Shown piece after piece: positions 1 through 8,730 of a DNA stretch of 34,667 bases. The stretch comes from an uncultured Pelagibacteraceae bacterium (lineage in GTDB: Bacteria > Pseudomonadota > Alphaproteobacteria > Pelagibacterales > Pelagibacteraceae). The translations under genes and the position numbers were made by a program. The notes below the pieces were generated by a model. The model ran no database searches. It saw nothing but the letters and a program-made list of their open reading frames with translations, and was not told the origin of the DNA. The stretch's first letter is position 1, and each line of letters opens with the position of its first letter. Location of the stretch: positions 1-34,667 of the forward strand of contig CABYFN010000001.1 of NCBI GenBank assembly GCA_902518235.1. Direction: 5' to 3'.

Positions 1-1
1 T

Positions 2-223
2 GTATTTTTTATTTATATTGTTTGGTTTGGTTATTCGGTAAAAGTTGAAAACCAAAAAGAACAAGGTGATAAAGTCACAATAAATCCTTATGATCAAATA
101 CCTTTGCGAAGAAGATTAATTGATAAGAAAAACAGCAAGGTAGGTATATTTGATCTTGGAAATCATATTTTAATAGCAGGCGTTATATTACTTGTAATAT
201 TTGTTTCACTAAATGTTGAGTAA
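2..223 (+). CDS. C-terminal fragment of an unidentified membrane protein (5' end outside window)
   Basis: Open frame 2 ends at TAA 221-223 just before ctaB; translation VFFIYIVWFGYSVKVENQKEQGDKVTINPYDQIPLRRRLIDKKNSKVGIFDLGNHILIAGVILLVIFVSLNVE has a C-terminal hydrophobic helix. Confidence 0.55.
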   Translation, partial: VFFIYIVWFGYSVKVENQKEQGDKVTINPYDQIPLRRRLIDKKNSKVGIFDLGNHILIAGVILLVIFVSLNVE

Positions 224-225
224 TA

Positions 226-1140
226 GTGACTGCAAATACAATTAAAAAAAAATCAGTTTCCGTAAGCTTTTTATCTTATTCAAAATATTTATTATTATTG
301 ATGAAACCAAGAGTAATGTCTTTGGTTATCTTTACTTGTGCAGTTGGATTATTGACAGCCCCAGTATCAGTTTCTTTCCTAAATTCAATAATTGCAATTT
401 TCTTTGTAACGATGGGAGCAGGTGCTGCAGGTGCATTGAATATGTGGTACGAGGCTGATCTCGATAAATTAATGACAAGAACTTGTTTAAGACCAATCCC
501 TACTGGAAAAGTGAACAGGGAACACGCTTTAATATTTGGAACAGTTTTATCTATAATATCTGTAGTTGGTCTTAATTATTTCTCAAATTTAACATCAGCT
601 ATTTTATTATCTATAACTATCGCATTTTATGTATTTGTTTATACAATTTGGTTAAAAAGAAAAACTCCCCAAAATATTGTTATAGGAGGCGCATCAGGTG
701 CATTACCACCAGTTATAGGGTGGACAATAGCTACCAACTCATTAACATTAGAACCGATAACATTTTTCTTAATCATATTCTTTTGGACCCCATCTCATTT
801 TTGGGCTCTTAGCCTTTATAAAGCAGACGATTATCAGAAAGCTAAAATTCCAATGTTACCTATTACTAACGGTATTGAGGAAACGAAGAAAAATATATTT
901 GTTTATTCTTTAATAATGCTCCCAGTAGTAATCTTGCCTTATTATATTGGTTTTGCAGGTGAAACATTCTTAATAGTATCGTTATTACTTACCTTTTATT
1001 ATAACTACGTTTGTTATGATCTTCTTAGGTTCAAAAAAAACAAATTTGAAATAAAGAAGGCTAAAAAGGTATTCTCTTACTCAATTTTTTACTTATTTTT
1101 GCTTTTTGTCTTATTTTTGGTAGACCAGATTATAAAATAA
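226..1140 (+). CDS. ctaB: Protoheme IX farnesyltransferase (heme O synthase)
   Basis: GTG start; UbiA-family polytopic protein with MKPRVMSLVIFTCAVGLL, NMWYEADLDKLMTRTCLRPIPTG and the FFWTPSHFWALSLYKADDY motif. Confidence 0.95.
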   Translation: MTANTIKKKSVSVSFLSYSKYLLLLMKPRVMSLVIFTCAVGLLTAPVSVSFLNSIIAIFFVTMGAGAAGALNMWYEADLDKLMTRTCLRPIPTGKVNREHALIFGTVLSIISVVGLNYFSNLTSAILLSITIAFYVFVYTIWLKRKTPQNIVIGGASGALPPVIGWTIATNSLTLEPITFFLIIFFWTPSHFWALSLYKADDYQKAKIPMLPITNGIEETKKNIFVYSLIMLPVVILPYYIGFAGETFLIVSLLLTFYYNYVCYDLLRFKKNKFEIKKAKKVFSYSIFYLFLLFVLFLVDQIIK

Positions 1141-1181
1141 ATAATCCTATTTATTTTATAGGAAAATGGTAAAAAAAATTC

Positions 1182-2552
1182 ATGAGATACGTAAGTACAA
1201 GAGATAATTCTAAAGAATACAGTTTTGAAGATGTTTTCATCAAAGGTTTAGCTGATGATGGAGGACTTTATGTGCCTACATCTCTCAAAAAATTTAGTCC
1301 AGAAGAGCTCTCTAAACTTAAAAAGCTAAATTATAATGACATATCTACTGAAATAATTAACCAATTTTCATCAGATTTTATCTCTAAAGGTGATCTTTCA
1401 TCATTAATTAAGAAATCTTATTCAACTTTCAGAGAAAAAGAGGTTGTTAAAATTTCAAATGTTGGTGATTTGAAGTTATTAGAGTTATTTCATGGCCCAA
1501 CATTAGCATTTAAAGATATTGCGATGCAGTTTATTGGAAACTTGTATGAGTATTATCTAACTAAGAATAATAAAAAAATTAATATTGTTGTGGCTACATC
1601 AGGTGATACTGGTGCTGCCGCTATAGATGCAATTAAAGGCAAATCAAACTTAAATATATTTGTTTTACATCCTAATAATAGAATCTCACCAGTTCAAAGA
1701 AAATTAATGACAACAGTTGAAGATGATAATGTTTTCAATATTGCAATCGATGGAAACTTTGATGATTGCCAAAATATTGTAAAACAAATGTTTTCAGATC
1801 TTGATTTTTCAAAATCTATTAACATGTCGGGAGTAAATTCAATTAACTGGGCAAGAATAATTGCTCAAGCTGTCTATTATTTTTATGCTTATTTTAAACT
1901 TAATGTTGATAAACCTATTTCATTTTCAGTTCCCACAGGAAACTTTGGAGACGTTTTTGCAGGTTACCTTTCAAAACAAATGGGATTACCAATAGATAAA
2001 CTAATCGTAGCAACTAATGAAAATGATATTTTGCATAGGGCAATCTCTAATGGTGATTATGTTTCAAGAAAAGTAAAAGAAACACTTTCTCCAAGTATGG
2101 ATATCCAATTAGCAAGTAACTTTGAAAGATTAATTTATTATGTAAATAGTTCTAATTCTGAAATTACATCAGATATAATGAAAAAAATTAAGCAAAACGA
2201 ATTCCAAATTGACAAATCAAACTTAGATATCATTCAAAAAGATTTTGTTTCAGAAAGTTGTGACGAAGATGAGACTTTAGGAATTATAAAAGAAAATTTT
2301 GAGAAAAATGGTATCATTTTAGATCCGCATACTGCAGTTGGAGTAGGGGTGGCACATAAACTATCATTTAATGACTGTGTAGTTTTGTCTACTGCTCATC
2401 CGTGTAAATTTCCATCTGCAACAGATAATGCGATAAATAAACATGAAGAGTTACCAAAAGAGCTTCAATATGTTCATGGTAAAGAGGAAAATTTTCAATT
2501 ATTAAAAAATGATACAGATGAAGTAAAAAATTTTGTTAAAAGTAAATTATGA
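1182..2552 (+). CDS. thrC: Threonine synthase
   Basis: MRYVSTRDN start, ELFHGPTLAFKDIAMQ PLP-lysine motif, ATSGDTGAAA, SVPTGNFGDVFAGY. Confidence 0.96.
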   Translation: MRYVSTRDNSKEYSFEDVFIKGLADDGGLYVPTSLKKFSPEELSKLKKLNYNDISTEIINQFSSDFISKGDLSSLIKKSYSTFREKEVVKISNVGDLKLLELFHGPTLAFKDIAMQFIGNLYEYYLTKNNKKINIVVATSGDTGAAAIDAIKGKSNLNIFVLHPNNRISPVQRKLMTTVEDDNVFNIAIDGNFDDCQNIVKQMFSDLDFSKSINMSGVNSINWARIIAQAVYYFYAYFKLNVDKPISFSVPTGNFGDVFAGYLSKQMGLPIDKLIVATNENDILHRAISNGDYVSRKVKETLSPSMDIQLASNFERLIYYVNSSNSEITSDIMKKIKQNEFQIDKSNLDIIQKDFVSESCDEDETLGIIKENFEKNGIILDPHTAVGVGVAHKLSFNDCVVLSTAHPCKFPSATDNAINKHEELPKELQYVHGKEENFQLLKNDTDEVKNFVKSKL

Positions 2553-3034
2553 AACTAAAGGTTAAAGACCAAATCCCAGATGTAAAGATCTTCCATTTAG
2601 TCGATGGTGAACCCAAGGAACAAAATATATCTGATATTTTAGGACCAAAAAAAATAATACTATTTGGATTACCAGGTGCATTTACTGCGACGTGCTCTAA
2701 ATTTCATTTACCAGGTTATGTTAAAAACTCTCAACAAATCTTAGACAAAGGTATTGATAAAATATTTTGTTTAGCTGTTAATGATCCATATGTGATGAAT
2801 GCTTGGGGAGAAGCAAACAAAATTGGAGAAAATATAACTATGTTAGCTGATCCTTATTTGTCATTTACAAAGCTAATTGGTGCTGAGGTTGATAGAAATT
2901 CAAAAGGTATGGGCAATAGATCTAATCGTTATGCGATGATTATAAACAACTTGGAAGTGCAAAATATTCAAGAAGAAGAAGAAACTAAAAATTGTGGAAT
3001 ATCCTCTGCAGATAGTATTTTAAGTATAATTTAG
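2549..3034 (+). CDS. Peroxiredoxin (Prx5/AhpC-TSA type)
   Basis: LFGLPGAFTATCSKFHLPGY active site; ATGA overlap with thrC. Confidence 0.9.
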   Translation: MKLKVKDQIPDVKIFHLVDGEPKEQNISDILGPKKIILFGLPGAFTATCSKFHLPGYVKNSQQILDKGIDKIFCLAVNDPYVMNAWGEANKIGENITMLADPYLSFTKLIGAEVDRNSKGMGNRSNRYAMIINNLEVQNIQEEEETKNCGISSADSILSII

Positions 3035-3052
3035 TTTTGTTTTTAAAAAATT

Positions 3053-3058
3053 TATAAT
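3053..3058 (+). promoter_or_regulatory. Candidate -10 element (TATAAT) for the lipoprotein gene
   Basis: Perfect TATAAT ending 10 bp before the ATG at 3069; -35 is weak, so tentative. Confidence 0.4.
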
Positions 3059-3068
3059 AAGCTAATTT

Positions 3069-3437
3069 ATGCAAAAGTTATTAATAATAATAATTTCATC
3101 AATTCTATTTTCATCATGTGCGACTATTGTAAATGATCCAAATGTACCTGTTGCTTTATCATTTAGTGATGGTAGTGATGGGAGCTGCACGCTGACTAAC
3201 AAGAGGGGTCAATGGAGTGGCAAAGTTCCTGGCACATTTAGCATAAGAAGATCTGATGATATTTTAAGATATAACTGTAAAACAGATACAGGAAAAACAG
3301 GTATTGGTGGGATAGCTAGCAGTATGGAAGGTGCAAAATTAGGAGCAAGTGTATTATTTTTTGATCTTGGAATAACAGATGCAATTACAGACAAACATAG
3401 AACTTACGCCCCAAGCTTTACAATTCCTGTAAATTAA
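3069..3437 (+). CDS. Small CATIV-type lipoprotein, function unknown
   Basis: Signal peptide plus lipobox (ILFSSC); CATIVNDPNVPVALSFSDGSDGSCTLTNKRGQW resembles short 'C-A/S-T-I-V' lipoproteins. Confidence 0.75.
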   Translation: MQKLLIIIISSILFSSCATIVNDPNVPVALSFSDGSDGSCTLTNKRGQWSGKVPGTFSIRRSDDILRYNCKTDTGKTGIGGIASSMEGAKLGASVLFFDLGITDAITDKHRTYAPSFTIPVN

Positions 3438-3444
3438 TTTCTAA

Positions 3445-3867
3445 TCAAATTGATGCAGCGTCTCTAGCAATTAAATCAACTTCGTTATTTAATTTGTCTG
3501 TAGAGTGAGCTTTTACCCAACTCCATTTTATGTCAAATTTACTAGTCATAAGATCTAATTCAGTCCAGAGGTCTTTATTTTTTACAGGTTTTTTATTTGC
3601 AGTTTTCCATCCATTTTTCTTCCAATTATGTATCCATTCTGTAATACCAGACTTTACATACTTAGAGTCTGTAAAAATTTGAACATTACTACCTTTAGGA
3701 ATCTTTTTAAGAGCTTTTATAGGAGCAAGTAATTCCATTTGATTATTTGTAGTATCTTTTTTGCTACCTTTTATATGGGTTTTCTTTTCACCTTCTATAA
3801 TGATTGCAGCCCACCCACCATTTCCTGGATTTCCCAAACATGACCCATCAGTATAAATCCTTATCAT
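3445..3867 (-). CDS. rnhA: Ribonuclease HI
   Basis: IYTDGSCLGNPGNGGWAAII, NNQMELLAPIKAL, IFTDSKYV, WVKAHS catalytic motifs. Confidence 0.96.
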   Translation of the reverse strand: MIRIYTDGSCLGNPGNGGWAAIIIEGEKKTHIKGSKKDTTNNQMELLAPIKALKKIPKGSNVQIFTDSKYVKSGITEWIHNWKKNGWKTANKKPVKNKDLWTELDLMTSKFDIKWSWVKAHSTDKLNNEVDLIARDAASI

Positions 3868-4832
3868 TAAGAATAGTCCTTAAAAGAATTTAGTTTTCTA
3901 TGAAAATTTAATTTATCCAAATATTCTTTAGGATCTTTAATTTTAATTAATGCTTTTTTAGGAGTGTTTAAATAATCATATGATCTCGTAAGAAGATATC
4001 TTAAAGCTGAACCTCTACATAAAGTATTGAAATTACTCTTTTCTTTATAATTCAATTTTCGGATAGATTGGTAACCTCTTAATAATTGAGAAGATTTACT
4101 TTTATCTAAAATAAAAATTTTATTTCTTTTTTTAAAACATAATGCATTCACGCATGTAGCTAGTTCATAAGCTAAAAAATCATTTGCAGAAAAATAAAAA
4201 TCAATGAACCCATAATATTTTTTCTTATAGAAAAAAATATTATCAATAAAAAGATCACTATGAATTATTCCATTTGGCATATTTTTTGGCCATTTTTTCT
4301 TAATATCAATTAAATCAGTTTTCATGGTCTTAATTAAATTATTTGAAAGTTTGTTAATTCTTTTATCTATTCTATTTAGCAAAGTTCCCCAAGAATTTAC
4401 AGATAACGAATTTTTTCTATACAATCTTAATTTCTTAGCAGCTAAATGTAACAGAGCAGCGTTTTTTCCAACTTGAAAACAGTCTTTACTTGTTAGTTGA
4501 TTTTTATCTTTTCCTTCTAAAAAACTTACCAAACATGCAGTTTTATTTTTAATTTTGAATAAATATTTGCCTTTTTTATTTTTTATTGGTTCAGGACATT
4601 TAATTTTATGTTTAGATAAACCAAACATTAAGTTCATAAAAAAAGGTAAATCTTTTAATTGAACTCTTTTTTCAAATATAGTCAGTATTATTTTCTTTTT
4701 ATTTGTTTTAATTAAGTAGTTTGTATTTTCAATTCCTTTTTTAATGCCAGAAAATGAATAGATTTTCCCAATCTTAAAGTTTTTTTCGATCAAGCTTAAA
4801 TCGTTTTGATTTATCCTTGTATATACAGCCAT
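3867..4832 (-). CDS. thrB: Homoserine kinase (APH-fold type)
   Basis: MAVYTRINQNDL start, GIENTNYLIKT, NGIIHSDLFIDNIFF; between ispH and rnhA. Confidence 0.93.
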   Translation of the reverse strand: MAVYTRINQNDLSLIEKNFKIGKIYSFSGIKKGIENTNYLIKTNKKKIILTIFEKRVQLKDLPFFMNLMFGLSKHKIKCPEPIKNKKGKYLFKIKNKTACLVSFLEGKDKNQLTSKDCFQVGKNAALLHLAAKKLRLYRKNSLSVNSWGTLLNRIDKRINKLSNNLIKTMKTDLIDIKKKWPKNMPNGIIHSDLFIDNIFFYKKKYYGFIDFYFSANDFLAYELATCVNALCFKKRNKIFILDKSKSSQLLRGYQSIRKLNYKEKSNFNTLCRGSALRYLLTRSYDYLNTPKKALIKIKDPKEYLDKLNFHRKLNSFKDYS

Positions 4833-5782
4833 TAATTCAATTTTCCTGGGATTTTAAATACTACGTCTTCTTTGACTATTTCAACTTCCTCTATTTCTAC
4901 AGTAAATTTTTTTTTAATATTTTCTATGAATTCATTAACTAATACTTCAGGAGCTGATGCTCCCGATGAAATACCTATAGTTTTACATTTAGAAATTTTC
5001 TCAATAGGAAAAATACTTTCTGAGTGAATTAATTCAGCATCAATGCAACCATTATTTTTAGCAACTTCAACTAATCTTACTGAATTAGAGGAATTTCTAC
5101 TACCTATTACAAAAAAATTGTCACAATCTTTTGCAATTTTTTTCACTGCTGCTTGTCTATTTGTAGTTGCATAGCATATATCATCTTTTTTTGGCTCGTG
5201 AATATCAGGAAAACGCTCTCTTAAAACGTTTATAATATCTTTTGTATCATCAACCGACAATGTTGTTTGTGTTATATAAGCAAGTTTTTTATTTTCACCT
5301 CTTTCATAATTATTTGCATCATCAATCGTTTCTATAAGATCAATTTTTCCATCAGTGACTTGCCCCATAGTACCAATCACTTCAGGATGGTTTTTATGAC
5401 CTATAAGCAAAACTTTAATGTCATTTTTATCTAAATTTTCTGCTTCTCTATGAACTTTAGATACAAGTGGACATGTAGCATCTACAAAAATCATATTTAA
5501 ACTTTCTGCTTCTTGAGGAACAGATTTTGGTACACCATGAGCTGAAAAGACAACAGGCCTCGTTTTATCCTCAATTTCATCAATCTCTTCAACAAATATT
5601 GCGCCAATTTTTTTTAAACCATCTACTACATGTTTGTTATGAACTATTTCATGTCTTACATATACAGGAGCGCCATATTTTTCTATGCTTTTCTTTACAA
5701 TTTCAATTGCTCTATCAACACCTGCACAAAAACCTCTGGGAGCTGCTAAAAGTATTTTAAGATGATTATTTTTCACTTTCAT
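4832..5782 (-). CDS. ispH: 4-hydroxy-3-methylbut-2-enyl diphosphate reductase
   Basis: LAAPRGFCAGVDRAIEIV, VFSAHGVPKSV, DATCPLVSKVHREA, ICYATTNRQ. Confidence 0.97.
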   Translation of the reverse strand: MKVKNNHLKILLAAPRGFCAGVDRAIEIVKKSIEKYGAPVYVRHEIVHNKHVVDGLKKIGAIFVEEIDEIEDKTRPVVFSAHGVPKSVPQEAESLNMIFVDATCPLVSKVHREAENLDKNDIKVLLIGHKNHPEVIGTMGQVTDGKIDLIETIDDANNYERGENKKLAYITQTTLSVDDTKDIINVLRERFPDIHEPKKDDICYATTNRQAAVKKIAKDCDNFFVIGSRNSSNSVRLVEVAKNNGCIDAELIHSESIFPIEKISKCKTIGISSGASAPEVLVNEFIENIKKKFTVEIEEVEIVKEDVVFKIPGKLN

Positions 5783-5939
5783 CCTTTCGAAAAAATGGAA
5801 TTAAAAAAACAATGCATGCAATTAGAAAAAAAAGACTGCCAAACATAGCCCAAAAACTTCCTATACTTGATATGATAAAACCCAATGCAGAAATAATGAA
5901 TAAAATCCAACCAATTAAATTAATATTTTTATTGCTCAT
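5766..5939 (-). CDS. Small two-helix membrane protein of unknown function (57 aa from the internal ATG at 5939; 60 aa if started at 5948)
   Basis: MSNKNINLIGWILFIISALGFIISSIGSFWAMFGSLFFLIACIVFLIPFFRKDESEK; overlaps the end of blh and the start of ispH. Confidence 0.75.
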   Translation of the reverse strand: MSNKNINLIGWILFIISALGFIISSIGSFWAMFGSLFFLIACIVFLIPFFRKDESEK

Positions 5940-6822
5940 TTTTTTCAATTAAATATTCGAGCAATATATGTGGAAAAGTTAATGAGGCCAATCCAATAAA
6001 AATTACTCGATATATAGTTTCATTAAATTCGTTATAATTATTCAGAATTGATATTGAAACAACATATCCTAAAATCGTTAAAATTGTTAGTGGAAAGGCT
6101 TTTTTGATGAATACTGTTAAACCTTTTTTTAAATTTTTATTTAATTCTCTAATCAAAGAAATCGAGTGCCTAATAGAATGTAAAAAACAAAAGTAAATCG
6201 TAAAAGCAATTATTGGATTAAGGAAATAATTTAGGATTAATATTGATAAATAATCCATCAATAATAATGATTTTGCTTCGATACTTTTGTTTAATGATAA
6301 AATAATTCCAGAAATTAAAGATAGTAAGATAAATATGAATAATATCTCGTTAGATATTATTAAATTATTTGAAATATAAAAATTTAATATTTCGAATATT
6401 GTCAGTGTCTCTTCTTTGTGGAAAAATAAGGGTGAGGTAATTATTAATGACCCTTTTAAAAAATAAATTAATTCAAAGTTTTTCTTTTGGTTAATAAATT
6501 CGGAGTCCTCTTTTCCAAAATGAAAAGCAGCGATAATTAAAAATAAGAAAAGTAATGATTTTGGAAATATTAACCAAATCAATATTATAACTGCACCAAT
6601 AAGTAAATAACTCAAATAAAAAATACCCATTGATTTATATCCAAAATATTTAATTAGTTTTTTACCTTTAATATGATCCAGAGAGCCATGAGATATTCCA
6701 ATTGTTAAAATTAAAAATAACGAAATTAGTAAGAAACTGCCTTCTCTAAGATATTTTATTCCAGATAAAAGTATACATAAATTAAAAAAAATTAAAGAGT
6801 GGTAAAAATTAATTCTAATCAT
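5929..6822 (-). CDS. blh: Brp/Blh-family beta-carotene 15,15'-dioxygenase (retinal formation)
   Basis: GISHGSLDHIKGKKL, AAFHFGKEDSEF, CFLHSIRHSI, LTFPHILLEYLI motifs in a polytopic membrane protein adjacent to crtY. Confidence 0.92.
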   Translation of the reverse strand: MIRINFYHSLIFFNLCILLSGIKYLREGSFLLISLFLILTIGISHGSLDHIKGKKLIKYFGYKSMGIFYLSYLLIGAVIILIWLIFPKSLLFLFLIIAAFHFGKEDSEFINQKKNFELIYFLKGSLIITSPLFFHKEETLTIFEILNFYISNNLIISNEILFIFILLSLISGIILSLNKSIEAKSLLLMDYLSILILNYFLNPIIAFTIYFCFLHSIRHSISLIRELNKNLKKGLTVFIKKAFPLTILTILGYVVSISILNNYNEFNETIYRVIFIGLASLTFPHILLEYLIEKNEQ

Positions 6823-6827
6823 TTAAT

Positions 6828-7892
6828 TTAAAAAAGTGCTTTAATAAAAATCCATTTAGGCATTTTTAATATTATCGATAAATCTTCAAATAAATTACTT
6901 CTATTCGACAAAAATTTTATAACAGTATTAGATTTATTATTAAACATCCTAAAAAAAATATTTGGCATTTTGGTAGGATTATTTTTCAGAACTTTTAAAA
7001 AAATATTATCAAGAAATTGATATTTTTTTTTAATTTGAAAAGTTTTCAATTTACTAATGTTTTCGATATTTTCTCTAATATATTTACTTTGTTCTTGAAT
7101 ATTTAGAAAAGTATAACCAGTACTTAACCTTGTCATGCCACCAGCTGTTCCAATATTAATTTTATTTTTTATTTGATCAATTATTGGGTAAAAAAGAGGT
7201 ATTGCACCTACTTCTTTGTATGTAATCTTATAATTTTTTATTTTTAGATTATTCTCAATATAATCTTTAATTTGCTGATCATAATCTTTTTGGGAGTCGT
7301 CACTCATTTCTGATAACCAAGTTGTTTCAACCAATGCTGTCCTTTTTGAATATGGAAGTGTATAAAAAAAATGAACACTTCCTCTCTGTTCACAATCAAA
7401 ATCCATTAGATTCATCATTTCTTCATCAAAAAAATCCTTTTTTGTCTCTATTTCTACCCCACAGAAATGTTGCCAAAGACCTGAGTTTTGATTATCTAAA
7501 TTTGGAACGCTATTAAATACTAAAGAGTTATTAAAATTTATATTTTGATCATTTTTGTGAAAGGAAATATTCTTATTTTCTTTTAATTTGTTGTTTATCT
7601 TCTCATAAAATAGCCCACTATCAATACTTTGATACTGATAATTATCACACTCTAGATGTCTAGTTTTTTGAGGCACATTTATGGAGAAATGTTTCCAATT
7701 TTTTTTTACACAGTCCTCAAAATTATGTGGGAATGTTTTCCAAAAAGACCAAGTTTTATCTTTTTTATATTCATCTCTTGGCTCAATAATGGCTAAAGTT
7801 TTATTTTTTAACTTATTATTGATCTCTAATTCATATGCTAAAGATAGTCCTGCGCAACCTCCACCAATTATTACAAAATCAAAATCTTTCAT
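6828..7892 (-). CDS. crtY: Lycopene beta-cyclase (FAD type)
   Basis: FDFVIIGGGCAGLSLAYELE dinucleotide fold, DKTWSFW, GTAGGMTRLSTGYTFLNIQ. Confidence 0.94.
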   Translation of the reverse strand: MKDFDFVIIGGGCAGLSLAYELEINNKLKNKTLAIIEPRDEYKKDKTWSFWKTFPHNFEDCVKKNWKHFSINVPQKTRHLECDNYQYQSIDSGLFYEKINNKLKENKNISFHKNDQNINFNNSLVFNSVPNLDNQNSGLWQHFCGVEIETKKDFFDEEMMNLMDFDCEQRGSVHFFYTLPYSKRTALVETTWLSEMSDDSQKDYDQQIKDYIENNLKIKNYKITYKEVGAIPLFYPIIDQIKNKINIGTAGGMTRLSTGYTFLNIQEQSKYIRENIENISKLKTFQIKKKYQFLDNIFLKVLKNNPTKMPNIFFRMFNNKSNTVIKFLSNRSNLFEDLSIILKMPKWIFIKALF

Positions 7893-8730
7893 TTAAATTT
7901 ATTTTTTCACTAATTAATTCATGTTCTATATCTCTAAGATGATAATGTTTTTTTATCAATGATAGTTTTAGCAAGTCATATATAGATAATATTGTTTGAA
8001 ATATTTTGCCACCATTACTAACAAAAATTTTACCTGATTTATTATAATTTTGAATAGTTTGTTTTTTAATAATGTTTCTTCCAATTTGTCTATAAACTCT
8101 TCTTGCAACTAAAATTGAAAATCTAAGAGTTAATGGAATATCTTTTATTGATGAAAAACTACTATCATAAAATAAATCTGCAGTAGCCAATGTTTCTTTT
8201 ATGATTTCAAAATTATGTTTTATATAAAACCTTTTATTTTTAGAGTCCTCTATCACATCTCTAGAAATATTTGTTAGTTGCATAGCTATACCCAAATCTA
8301 TAGCCGATTTAAGAGAATTAGAGCTAGTGACATTTAAAATTTTTGCCATCATTAATCCAACAGTTCCTGCTACTCTATATGAATAAATTAATAATTCCTT
8401 TTTTGAATTTAATTTTACTTCGCTTTGAATATCAGACTCCACACCATCGAATAGGTCTTCTACAATTTTTGTGGAAATATTATATTCATCCATTAATACC
8501 CACATATTTTTTATTATTGGATTCCGAAACTCTTTATTGATAAAATTATTTTTGAAGTTTAAAAATCTTCTTAATTTAACATCAATTGCACCTTCATCGT
8601 CTGCTATATTGTCTAAAGTTCTACAAAAATCGTATAAATTAGAACATTTCAAATAAGTTTCTTTTGGAAGAAAAAAACCAGCCCAGTGAAATGATTTTGC
8701 GTATATTGATAGAAAACTTTTTTTCTCCAT
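7879..8730 (-). CDS. crtB: Phytoene synthase
   Basis: SKSFHWA-like N-terminus, LYDFCRTLDNIADD, GIAMQLTNISRDVIED. Confidence 0.95.
   Translation of the reverse strand: MEKKSFLSIYAKSFHWAGFFLPKETYLKCSNLYDFCRTLDNIADDEGAIDVKLRRFLNFKNNFINKEFRNPIIKNMWVLMDEYNISTKIVEDLFDGVESDIQSEVKLNSKKELLIYSYRVAGTVGLMMAKILNVTSSNSLKSAIDLGIAMQLTNISRDVIEDSKNKRFYIKHNFEIIKETLATADLFYDSSFSSIKDIPLTLRFSILVARRVYRQIGRNIIKKQTIQNYNKSGKIFVSNGGKIFQTILSIYDLLKLSLIKKHYHLRDIEHELISEKINLNERF

Noticed and set aside
1166-1207. Threonine-attenuation leader peptide upstream of thrC
   Set aside because: Mini-ORF MVKKIHEIRKYKR has no Thr codons and only two Ile; no terminator/anti-terminator pair visible.
5527-5760. Plus-strand ORFs antisense to ispH, crtY and crtB (5527-5760, 7322-7516, 7681-7896, 8343-8540, 8471-8656)
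   Set aside because: Entirely opposite conserved enzymes, low-complexity hydrophobic translations, no supporting start context.
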